From assembly GCF_029633865.1 (NCBI RefSeq), contig NC_079220.1, positions 58,640,937-58,704,936 on the forward strand: a DNA stretch of 64,000 nt, given 5' to 3'. This document shows positions 11,041 through 23,309 of the stretch, piece after piece. The DNA is from Lampris incognitus. Lineage: Eukaryota > Chordata > Actinopteri > Lampriformes > Lampridae. The translations under genes and the position numbers were made by a program. The first letter of the stretch is position 1. Every line of letters begins with the position of its first letter. The notes beneath the pieces were generated by a model. The model ran no database searches, was not told where the DNA came from, and was given only the letters and a program-made list of their open reading frames with translations.

Positions 11041-12663
11041 GGCATGATTGGCTGTTGAAATAGGCTAAATTTGACATGCTATTGATTTAGAAGGTGGTAC
11101 ACTGAGACAGTTTTAGACTTTTGGCAAACTTTTGTCATCCCCAGCCATCTGGAACTCAAAAACCCAGGGTTGCTTGTGACAACTTTTACTCCGAAATCAA
11201 CTGCGTCTGGTCTTTTCAACAGAACCATGTTCTGGAGAAGCTCTATCATGTTTGCTTCTTTGGCAGGTGATAAAACTATAGACACACCAGACTAAAATCC
11301 CAACTCTTCTTGAGCTACACACAGACCTAGCTTGGAGCTACTTCAACATCCTCCAAAGCTCTAATTGATTTCAAATTTCTGGTAATTCTAGTTGCTTTTA
11401 AATCCCTCTTCAGATGCTGTGAGCCTGCCACTGGAGTGAATCACTCCAGTTTGTTTGCATGTTGGCGAACCTCGTTGGCAGGCTAAGATCAGAATGCTAT
11501 TATGGCTATCTGTATATACTTGTGTGTGGTTTATCAGCACTTGTAGTTCCAACAGTGTCCTTTTTTACTACCATAGTGTGTGTTTTTCTGTGCAAAGCGA
11601 CACTCCTGCTGTTACTCATTCATGTTTAGATTGTGGTGCTGTGGTATTTATCCATGGTGTAACATGGGTAGGAGGGTGTGTGTGTTTCCAGCATTTGCTA
11701 TGACGTTGCTGCGGTCACCCTTGCGGCAGTTTGCTGCACATAAAAGCGAGGTACCGTGTTTGCAGTGAATGTCCATACATAAGTAACCAAAATCCTAGAT
11801 AGCAATATATTTTTGGTGTGTTTTGGCTTTGCACATTTTGATTCAAACTGCTGCCTTTAATTTCATGTATTCGTGGCAGCATACTGCCATGTCAGAAAGA
11901 GAACTGGACAACCTCGAGAGTTTTATTCTTAATCCCAGCTCATTATCCCAATTATATTGACTGAAATTGTCTTTCAATATGTCCTACCAGTGTACAGGTA
12001 ATGGACATTGAAATAAATTGTGTGGCTAGTTCAATATACGGTTACATTTTTACATGTGTTAAAATGTCCTGCTGGAACCTGGAGTTTGTGATGACGGTCA
12101 TATATCACCACAGAACAGTATTCTGTTAAAACTGGTTTGTGTTAAACTCTGTTACAACTCTCTGCATATGTTTGTGCCCATGTTGGACAGTTCCCAGTTG
12201 TAAGATGGCGGATTCACCCAAGTGCCTATCTTACAACTGGCATTAACCGTGGCAACCTTTGCCAGGACCCCAAAAAGCTGTTACTAGATTTTTATTGCAG
12301 TACCAATGAGAGTGGAAAGTGATGATTGGCTCAGATGGACTGTGACAGACTCGGTAAAACCTGAAGCACAGAGGCTCCCTAGGAATAGTTAAGCTCTTTG
12401 TTTTACGCTACCTCATAATTTAGGCCAACTGTTCCACCATTCTAATAAGACAAGAACCCATGTTGGGACCAGCCTAGGTGGTTCGTCCATGAACGTTTAG
12501 CCAATAGAAAAATATTGCCATTTATTTGTAAGCCACAATCTTGACAGTTATTTATGATTATAATGAAACTCATACACAACAGCATTAAAATGAGCTACTA
12601 CAAAAGCGTTCATGATTTGGGTATTCATAGCTAATGTCTTAAATATGCCAGAAAGTATCAAAA

Positions 12664-12836
12664 AGAAAGAAAGGGACTCTTTATTTGTCATTGTAAGCAA
12701 GCGTACAATGAAATACATCCTTTGCATGTACCCCATCCTGTTGTATAGGAGCAGTGGGCAGCTGCAGCGTCCGGGGACCAACTCCAGTTCTTCTTTCCAT
12801 TGCCTTGCTCAGGGGCACAGACAGGAGTATTAAGGA
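12664..12836 (-). repeat. SINE 3' body, reverse orientation
   Basis: On the minus strand it reads AATACTCCTGTCTGTGCCCC, then GGAAAGAAGAACTGGAGTTG, then CAATGACAAATAAAGAGTCC. The same body occurs at 38,150-38,260 and 56,690-57,045. Confidence 0.7.
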
Positions 12837-14678
12837 CATTGGTTTGCGTATAAATCTTAAGCTTACAGTAAAAAAACTGATTTAAATGCTTTGTTTGGAT
12901 TCTTCCAAAAGCTACGTTGTGATGGCCGAAACTGATTATATGGGCAGATGTGCATAAATATGTTCATCATGAATTGAAAATTAGGCTTCATCACCTCAAG
13001 GCTGTGTTGTCTGGCTAGTTTGAACCTATACCTAATACCAAGCCTCTCCTCCTCAGTGACAGTAAAATCTGCAGTAAATATCTTATGCCACTAATGTGAT
13101 ATTATACTTAACTGCCAAGACTGAAGTAGAACACAGCACCAACTGGATGCACACCAACTACGTTTCTACAAGCCGTTAATCACATGACTACGAGTTACTG
13201 ATGGGCGGGATCGTCGGCACAGCCAGGCTTGGTGGTTGCTGACCGGCGCGGAGCTGACTGACGCTTCTTTGCTCGCTGGGTAATGCAGGAATCTGGTTTC
13301 GACATTCAGGTAGCTCCGTGAAGACATATATGAACAAAACCATTTGAGCGAGCACTTGTGCCAAGTCATTGCATTGCCCCCATACTGTGGTCACTGTGTC
13401 CATTATTAGTTTACTTAACTTTGCTCTATTTCAGGTGTTGTTTTTTTTTTTAATGTAAAATGGCAGTGAACTAAACAATGCAAAAATGGGAACATTTATC
13501 TTAATGTAGTTGTGAGTGCCTAAAGTTGAGTTATTTCTTTTTTGGCCATATAGGCATCAGTCTGGAATATATGCCTTTCTGAGAGGGACCTACTTTTGTG
13601 GGAGTACATATACCTCAAGCCACTGACTGGTTACTGGTTGCAGTTAGGTTTTTATGCCTGCATCTGTATTGTGTTGATTTGTTAGGATTCATTCTCTTCC
13701 TCCTCACCAACCACCAAAGGGGTGAATCATGAGTTTAGCTTGGAGGAGTTGAGACACAGCGGTGTCTGCACAGTTTATGTGACAGACGGCATTGGGCAAA
13801 CAGACATAATGAACATGAAGGCAGATGACTTAACCCTTTTCTTTCTCCATTCTTCCCTTTATTAGTTTGCTACTGTCCTCCAGCTTTTTTTTTAAAACAC
13901 ATTTTCTTCTTTGCCAGGAGAAATGTTTATATGAGGCCCTGCTTTGTTTCAGTTGTGGCAGATATCTCATGTGTGCAAAGGGGGCGGGGGGGGGGGGCAC
14001 AACTTGATTTCCAAACAAGATGTGCTGGAAACGCACAGTCACCAACACAAACAAACAAAAATTCAAACACCCGGACTACACGTGCCCACAGCGAGGCAGT
14101 TTGCCTTCAGCAGACAGCAGCGGTGGTCATATGGCCAAGTGAGGACTTGCTGCAACAGACCCTCGCCTGTTTCCTTCTCTTCCCCAAGTGTCTGTGGATC
14201 ACTTGCTGCTCGTCTGTGGAGGTTGAGGACTTGTTTCGGTTACAGAGCACAGCAAATTGTGATTTTAGTTATGTGCTTGTAGTTTAGCCCTGGGGAGTTC
14301 AGGTCTAGTTCTCTATTTTCAGAGACTTCTGTGACTTTGGAGTGACCACTTTTTGCATTGACTAACTTCTAAGTCCAGTGTGATGAATCATAAAAGTAAC
14401 TGGGCGAAGGATGAATTGATATGGAAAAAAGGGGCTACGATCAGTAAATGGTACAACTGAAGAAGCTGAAGTGGGAAAAGTAAGAATTCAAAAGGAGATT
14501 GTCACACAATTTTGTAGGGTTGAGGAATTTGATAGGTGCTGTGCCTTGGGTAGACTGCTTGGATTGATTCTGCCTTCAACAGATGTTTTCAGGACATTAT
14601 CTCAGTCATCAGGTCACCTCACCCGAACTGACTGTTTCCTATTTTGTCTTCTCTGCCTCATTTCTTCTCTACCACCAG

Positions 14679-14773
14679 GGTGGGTGCTAGCTGCTGATGT
14701 ATTTCCCCCAGAGTGGCTGTTAGCTCTCTGTGCAGATAGACGCTGTTCCCTGTGCCACCCAGCAACATGTCAG
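14679..14773 (+). other. SGSM3: SGSM3 start-codon exon (mostly 5' UTR)
   Basis: A strong pyrimidine tract and CCACCAG acceptor end at 14,678; the donor CAG|GTAAAG follows 14,773. Only ATG TCA G is coding, and the rest is untranslated. Two later AGs (14,711 and 14,734) are possible alternative acceptors. Confidence 0.75.
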
Positions 14774-17700
14774 GTAAAGACTGGGATACACACTCTCCTA
14801 CGTCACCCTTGCATTGTTGTGGCTGTTTGCTCTGTTTTCATGGAAGGTGTAGTTTTTTGTACCCAAACCAAAGTGTTATCCTAGATTTTCTTCCTACTTT
14901 ATATGAATGTTGTTCACCCTGTTCTATCTTTTTTAAAGGAATTGTGTTATTTTAGGCTCTGTGATGGCTTGACGAGAAAGGTCACGGGCCAGTTTTATTT
15001 AGTGCCCCATTTAGCCGTTTATTAACTGTTTGAAATCTCTTTATCTCCTCACTTGTTCCCCTTTTCCTTGTCGCCTTCTGTCACTGAATTTCTCTGACAT
15101 CAGGTGACATGATAGTCCCCTGAATACACTAAGGCCTAGTCCACACGTACACAGATATTTTTCTAAATGGATATTTTCCCCCTCCGTTGAAACCCCCCCC
15201 CCAAAAAACAACTGTCCACACGACCGTTGTTTTACAAAATATCTCTGTACACTCCAACGCGAAGCGATTACAAATGCTCAATCATGCCGGGCCAGTAGGT
15301 GGCAGTAAAGTCTACATCAACGATATGTCAAATACCAGAGAAGAGCCTCTGAGCATGCGCAGCGGCCTTACTTGCCTTTGGCGGTAGTGGCTTCGAAACA
15401 GAGACAATAGGAGCTGTTTATTTATTTTTGTATAGTTATGTGACATCCGTTTGTTCATCTTTTCCTGATCGAACACCTTTCTGGCGCACGGCCCAAGGTG
15501 CTTTGGTGAGTCGGAGAGCAAAATGTGATTGGTTTGTTTGGACAGACGACGAGGTGAGGTCGCTGCTTGGCAGCTGCGCAGCGGTGTGACGTCATGACGC
15601 CTTCTTCCCCGCCTGCTCGCTCCGTTTCACACGCTCACACGGATGTACAGAAATAGGGGGTTTAAAATCCGCACTTTAGAAGGCATTTAAAAAGTCTCCG
15701 TTTTAGTGACCCGAAACACCGTTTGCGTGTGGATGAAAGGCCAAAACGCGTAGAAAAAACTGCGTTTTGAAAAATGCCCGTGTACGTGTGGACTAGACCC
15801 AAGTCACCAAGGTGTGTTGACTGTATGTAGGTCCATGGTACCATCAAGTTAGAAACAATGCTCCTGGTTAGTATCGAACTGATGTCCCGCCACTGTCGAC
15901 ACTACACATAGCTAGTTTATAGCAATCACTCTGACTCTTTGTTCTTGGATATTCTGTTAAGGATAATTGATGCTGAATTCCATTACAGTGAACTTAAACT
16001 ATCCTTCATTTTGTTGGGGACCCCTAGGAACCCACTCAGTTATTTATACTTCCAGGGCCACAAGTAGAAAACTACTGCTCTACAGAATAGTTGATCTTGG
16101 TTTATGTTTACAGCATGAAACTAAACTTAACATAATGGCTTTCTAACAATAATTACTGTCTTCCAAAGCTTGAGACTTTGGTGCAAGACTTCATCATGTT
16201 TCTAAATCTCCACAGAAATGATTGCATATAACACAATAGCCACAGAAAGTAACAATCAGATTGTGTATGAGCTGTCATTCATCTTTTACTTTTGCATTCC
16301 ATCTGTTTTTCTGTGGATTTTGCGCTCTCTTATCTTTTACTTTTGTGCCAGTTCATTTTACTTATCTCATCAGCCTTTTTCTGCCCCAGGTGGCTACACA
16401 CCGGCCCCAGGGGGGCCCTTCTCAGCCCTCACTCCCAGCATGTGGCCCCAGGACATCTTGGCGAAGTACCATCAGGTGAGGATGTTATTTCTCACATGCT
16501 ATTTTACTACATATTAATGTTGTAAAAAAAACAAACAGACAAATTACTTTTGTAAGTGAAAACTCTATATATTTTTTTCATAAGTGTCAACCTGAAAAGT
16601 AATGAGCAAGATAACAGTGCTAGTTCTCATCTGTCACTTCTGAGGACAATTAATCTTGATGTGTGTGTGTAATGGATGGGGTGTTCACCTACTATTCCTT
16701 ATTCATTAGTGCACAAATACCATGAAAACAATAAAGTGTATGTTTAGTTTGTCCTCAGGTGCACCAGTATGGTTAGATCTGCTGTGTGATAACTGGTTCC
16801 TTGGCATTCTCCAACACACTTTCACTTAAATACCATCCCTTGAGGAGATCGTGTTTTACAGCTGTTCAACAAAATATTTTCTGTGTTCTTGCTCTACAGA
16901 AAGATCCCTCAATGGAATCTGAACTCAAGTATGATGAGTTTGGCTTCAGAACAGACAGTGAAGGTAATACGCGCACATATGCACGCACACACACCTATTG
17001 CACTACCCCTTCGTTTTCTCTCTGGGATAACTTTAATCCTAATGCAAGGAGCAAATTGCATCACATTGAAAACCTTTTCACAGGGCACTGGCTACATTAT
17101 GGGACCAATCTAGTGCATGTGACGTCACACTGATGGTTGTAATTTAGCTGAGGCACTCTTGTGCTTCTTTGTAAAATAGCTTTTGCTGATGGAAATAAAT
17201 GTTGCACTACTCTGAGGTGTAGGGAAAGACATTTTAACTAGGTAAACTTTAAAGGGGCTAACAGGTTTAGTAATACAGTGATCTCTGGTAGAGGAGTGGC
17301 GGTAATTTAGTTTTTTTGTTCAGCTTATATGGTCTGCCAGTCCCTGTGACACCTTTGTATCTTCTTCTTTCAGCTAAAAGTGAAAGCCTTTAATACAGGC
17401 TATGACATGAGTACCTGATTGTATGTGTTGGGATTTGCAACTTAGAGAGTGCACTAATAAGAATATGCATCTTAATAAAGCACTCCCTGTCTCCATCCAT
17501 TTTACTTTTTGGTTTCCTGGTATTCTTTTCTCAAACTCTCCCTCTTTCATCCCTGCTTAATGCTAATCACCTTTCTACCTCCTTAATTTCAAGAGCTTAG
17601 TTGGTAGAGGGAAGTTTTTAGCCATTGTTTACACTCTTGATTTAGATATTAAGTCATGATGCATTCTCCTGCTCTCTTTTTACTCTCTCCTCATCTGCCC

Positions 17701-20700
17701 CCCCCTTTTTTTGTAATCTTTTAAATTCATTCTGTACAGTGTCCTTGGGTACCTTGAAAGACGATTTTTAATCCAATTTATTATTATCATTGTTATTCTG
17801 TTAGACGGTGAGGAACCAAGGACATGGATTGGCAGTGAGGGCTCACCGCAGCGAGAGGACCCCCAGCAGCGCCTGCGCTGGCAGGCCCACTTAGAGTTTA
17901 CTCACAACCACGCAGTGGGGGACCTAACCTGGGAGCTTATCTCCCCTGTCCTGTCGCGTTCTGAGCGCCTGCACTCCCTTGTTCTGGGAGGCATACCTCA
18001 CAGCATGAGGCCACAGGTAGGCAGACAACAGAAGTACTTGTTTGAATGTTTGGGAGAAATGGGCTGAACACCAACAAGGGGTGGTCTGAAGGAATGTTTA
18101 AAATACTGCCCAAGTCAACAGGTGGTGAGCTCTGGAACTGTGGAAGGTAGCAGAAGGGATTTATGGGATGTTATTATAGGTAGCAACTAGAAGAGTGCAC
18201 TAAGTATAGAGTGCAGAGCCCCACCAGGTGTATCTCCCCTTCTCCAGTGTTGGGCCTTGGTGACAAACCACTTTTTTTTTTCGCCTACCAGGAGAGGAGA
18301 AAATACGGAGGCACTGCCTGCATATCCTCCCCTTCTCCGGTCCTCGGACTTAGGCGAAAAATCAGCTGAGGTGTTAACACTCAATTGCAGTATAAAACAT
18401 GTTTTTCAAAGGTTTTGAATTGCTGCAACCATGAGAGGTTCTTAATCGTACAGTCAGAACTCAACACAAAAATAATTAGGCTGAGAGGCTCAGTAGTATG
18501 CCAGATTAGTAGCAGACGGATACACGCACACACGAGCAGAAAAAACAGTACTTTTCCTATCATTATAAGAATTTTGCACAGCGCCCAAGTCAATTGAATG
18601 GGAAATATGCAGGAAAAGATTGTTATTTATTTATTTATTTATTTCTAGTTTTCCCCCTTATCCCACCCGATTAACCCAATGGTATATGGCCGGAACTCTT
18701 GTCGAGTAACTCCCCTGGCTCACATTTCCACAGGAAGGAGATAGTCGTAACACCAGCTCCCTTCAAACTCACCTCGCATGGATTGCATTACCTTCAGGCC
18801 ACGAAGGAGACGTAGGGAGAAACTTTCGGTTGCTTGGCTGCAGGCGCCCAGATGGGCCAGAGGGGTTGCTGGAGAACAACGAGTCCCCGAACACTACACC
18901 GATCTACACACACTATCCTTCGGGTAAGGGTGGCCTAATGAATGCCTTACCCCGTGGATGCTCTGGCCGTGACCGGTTACGGCGAGTCTGGGATACGAAC
19001 CTCCAAGCCACATGACGAGCGGATTGCAAGAATGGCGGTTTATTCTGCTCGCCCATCAGAGCGGCGAGAAAAAGATTTTAATATGAAAATGTTTTTGCCT
19101 GTCATTCTGTGGATGTATAGCCTCCTAGGCAGACCCTCGCACGAATGCAACCAGTATGAACTTGCGCTTTCCAAAAAGAAAAGGTTTGCTATGCGACTAT
19201 TTTGGTGTAACCCTAACTCTGTCTTTTATTTTCATAATATAATAAAGTTGGGTAAACCGTTTACGGTCGCGCATGGTTGACTCAGATCAGGCAGCAACAA
19301 TAATATGCAACACTTCCTGTTTTGACTGCAACCTAGAGGAAGTTCTTTTATAACGTTCACATTTTTTGGATTGTCAAAAATTATTTTAATAACTTTTGAT
19401 TATGTCTCTGCCCAGTCCGAGTCAACCATAGAGGAGTCACGCATGTGCATCGTTGACTTAGATCGGGCAGTGACGGAGAGCAGCGTTGGTCAAGTGAGCT
19501 AGAGAGTGAATGAAGAGGGGGAAGGGCGATAGCGAAAACAAAATTTTTTTGAAGGTTTTTAATCACCGCAACCACAAGATGTTCTTCATCATACAGTCAT
19601 AACTCTGCACAAAAACTTCAGCCTGATATGTCCAGTAGTTTGTGAGATTAGCCGTGGAGACACACACACACACACACACACATGAACGACCAAACAAGCC
19701 ACAGTTGACAATGGGCCACAGGTAGCAATGGGCTAGTATGAATTTTTGTGTTTTTCCTCGTGCATTATCGAATTTTAGATACACAAAAGCTTTGGGATGT
19801 GTGAGGTTCTTGAAGGAACAAGCAGTTGGCCAGGACAGAAAGCATGCCCTTCTTTCTGGTCTTCCAGTCAAATCCGTCAACCCTCTGGGGGGCGTAGCGG
19901 TCTATTCCATTGCCTACCAACATGGGGATCCCAGTGTTTGCCTCCGGCTTGGTCGGGCATCCCTACAGACACAATTGGCCGGGGAAGCCACATGTTGGTA
20001 TGTGTCCTGGTCGCTGCCCTAATGCCTCTAGTTGGTCGGGGCGCCTGTTTGAGGGGGAGGGGGAACTTGGGGGAATAGCGTGATACTCCCACACACTACG
20101 TCCCCCTGGCGAAACGCCTCACTGTCAGGTGAAAAGAAGCGGCTGGCGACTCCACATGTATGGGAGGAGACGTGGTAGTCTGCAGCCCTCCCCGGATTGC
20201 CAGAGACGGTGGAGCAGCGACCGGGAAGGCTTGGAAGAGTGGGGTAATTGGCAGGATACGATTTGGGGGTGGGAGGGGTCAAAAAAAACATCTATCAACC
20301 ATCTACAACTCATTCAGAACAGTGCGGCCAGAATCCTCACTGGCTCCCAGTCCACTACAGGATCCATTTCAAAGTCTTCCTCCTGACCTACTACAGTTAC
20401 CTCAGTAACCTCATCACCACCCACAAACCCTCATGCTCCCGCCGCTCTAGCTATTCCCCACTGTGCCACATCCCTCCTACATGTCTCTGGACGATTGGAG
20501 ACCAAGGCTTCTGCTCTTATTCCCCATGCCTCTGGAACTCCCTCCCGGACAATCTCAGAACTGCTCCTTCCATTGAGCTTTTTAAAACGGGCCTTAAAAC
20601 CCTTATTTATCGGCAGGTCTTCTTTTAAGCCTTTTATAGTGGCCCACTCTGGTTACATTCCCCCTCTTTTATCTCTTTACTTTTTATTATATATTCTATT

Positions 20701-23259
20701 TTTTTCCTTTACTGTCATCTTTTATCTGTGAACAAGGTTCGTACGGTCATGAAAAACCTGGAAAAGTCATGGAATTTTAAAATGCAATTTCCAGGCCCTG
20801 GAAAAGTTATGTAAAATAATATTTTTTCAGAAGTTTTGGAAAAGTCATGGAAATATATCTAAAGTTTAATCAATTAATCCAAACAAAATCGATGTGTCGT
20901 AATAAAATGTAAATTGCCATGGACCGTCGTGATATGTTGGTGGTGTGAAAAGTTTATTCAGTTTGGCTCAGTCTGTGTTACTGGGCATGCGGCGTGCAAG
21001 CGCCTAGGAACTGCAGGCATGCCCACTAGCCTGCAGTTGCTTCTGCTAGCAAACGGACGATGCCGACAAAATGCCAGGGAAGTGCAGCTTCAATAATACA
21101 TGGCTTTTTAAGGGTAAATACCAATTATGGCTGGCAAAAGACACTGACCCGAGACGTGCTAAATGCAAACTGTGCTGTAAAACATTTGACATTTCGAATA
21201 TGGGCGAGGCAGCACTCATTAGCCACTTGAAGGGGAAAAGCACAAAACTGTAGCCGCAGTTGCTAGCAGCGCAATACCCATAGGTGAGTTTATGAACGCG
21301 GATGCTGTGAGGACATCCAGCAACACTACTACAGTTTCCACAGCAACAAAGCAGACAACTTTGGACGTTTCTGCTAAAAATGAAGTCCTCAAAGCGGAGA
21401 TACTGTGGGCACTAAAAATCATGAATTCACACTACTCATTCAAGTCTTCCGAGGACACGAGCCGTCTTTTCACTGCCATGTTCCCGGACAGCCAGATTGC
21501 AGCGAAATGTACCTGTGGTGAGAACAAGTGTGCCTCTGTCTGTACTTTTGGGCTTGCTCCGCACTTTACAAGACTCTTACTGTCAGAAGTGTCCCAACAA
21601 ACGGCATATGTAGTGCTGTTTGACGAAAGCCTAAACCACCATTTGCAGTCCAGACAAATGCATTTACACGTGAGGCTGTGGGATGGAGCAGAAGTAAAGA
21701 CTAAATATGTTGGCTCAGAATTTTTGGGACATTCCACTGCAGCTGATATCGTCGAAAAGATTAGCAACGCGCTGTCCGAGACAGGCGTTAATAACCTCAT
21801 CCAGCTATCTATGGACGAGCCACATGTGAACTGGAAAGCATTTGGACTTCTACCGAAAGAGATGCAAAAGCAGGTGGACAGATCGCTTCTCAACATTGGT
21901 TTTTGCGGTTTGCATATCATGTACAACGCCTTTAGAGAAGGATGCAAAGCTACTAGCTGGGACATTGAGCACACACTCTCGAGCCTATACTGGCTTTTCC
22001 ATGATTGTCCTGCTCGTCATCAGGACTTCGTCACCGCCACTGGATGCAGCACCGTGATGCTCAAGTTCTGCAGACACCGTTGGCTTGAAAATGTCAGTGT
22101 GTCTGACCAAGCTCTGAAGCTTTGGCCCTACGTAGAGAGAGTGCTTTTACTTAGTGTTACGATAATTCGTTTCCGGTGGTCCCATTGAGATAAAATAATT
22201 TCTTTTGGTCATGGAAATTCAGTAAAAAGTTTTGGAGAAGTCATGGAGAAGTCATGGAAAATCATTGGTGAAAAAGTGTAAGAATCCTGTGTGAAGCGCT
22301 CTGAGATCTGTCTCCACAGGTGAGAAGCGCATGCAAACTCCATTTATTGTTAGTAAAGGAGGTGGTTGAATTTCAAGGGGATATGTATAAAATCTGTTCA
22401 CCGTGTTTTAACTGTTGTTTCAGTAGCTGTATTTTTACTCTGTTTAGTCACCATTAAGGACACAAACTAAATCTCCAAATGGCCTCATATGTAACTTATT
22501 TCATATCCCTTGGCCGAAACAATTCCCATCTAGCTGTGGATGCGTCTCTCTGGGGCTTTACAGAAGAAGAGAACTTCTGAGATCTCTTACAAAGAAATTG
22601 TCAAGAACAGCTCCAATGATGACACAACCACAGCCAAGCAGGTGAAACATGCAGAAACACATGAGCATACACTATTACACACAAAGATTGGCCAATTATT
22701 AATTACTTAATTAGGGTGGCTGAAGTGTGGAAATTAGCATAATAAAATTGCAGTGGTCCAATTAAGACTTCTTCTACACTCTGTATAACCCACATGGATT
22801 CTTTAACCCCATACTGTCCCTGACACATACATGGATACAGGCATGTTAAGTCTCTTGTAGCCACTGGTAATAAAGTCCATCTCAAACACAGACAGAGGAA
22901 GATGACTGTAATGGCGAAAAAAGACAGATGGATGAGGTGAGAGAAAGCAACAAATACACCGCTATCAATCAGACATTCCTAGATCTCTGTACGACAATTA
23001 ATAGAAATTAAATTTCCATCAAAATTCCATCAGGGATATAAAGATCCTGAAATTTACCACATTGAATTTGTGATTAAAGCTCTGTTATGCTCTCTTTCCA
23101 CCTTCCTTTCAATCTGAATTTTCTTCGGCTTTAATTTTGCCACAACGGACACATCAGCTGGCGTTAGGTAGCTGATTACTGTGGGGGATTTGCTCAGAAA
23201 AAGACCTGAGCTGGTTGTGTTTTGACATGTTCAGTGAATTAAAGAAGAGGAAGGATGGA

Positions 23260-23309
<50 letters not shown>

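Noticed and set aside
21292-22188. A 298-codon frame as a host gene
   Set aside because: It lies inside a transposon with defined ends and flanking repeats, and has a BED-finger-like frame just upstream. It is transposase-derived.
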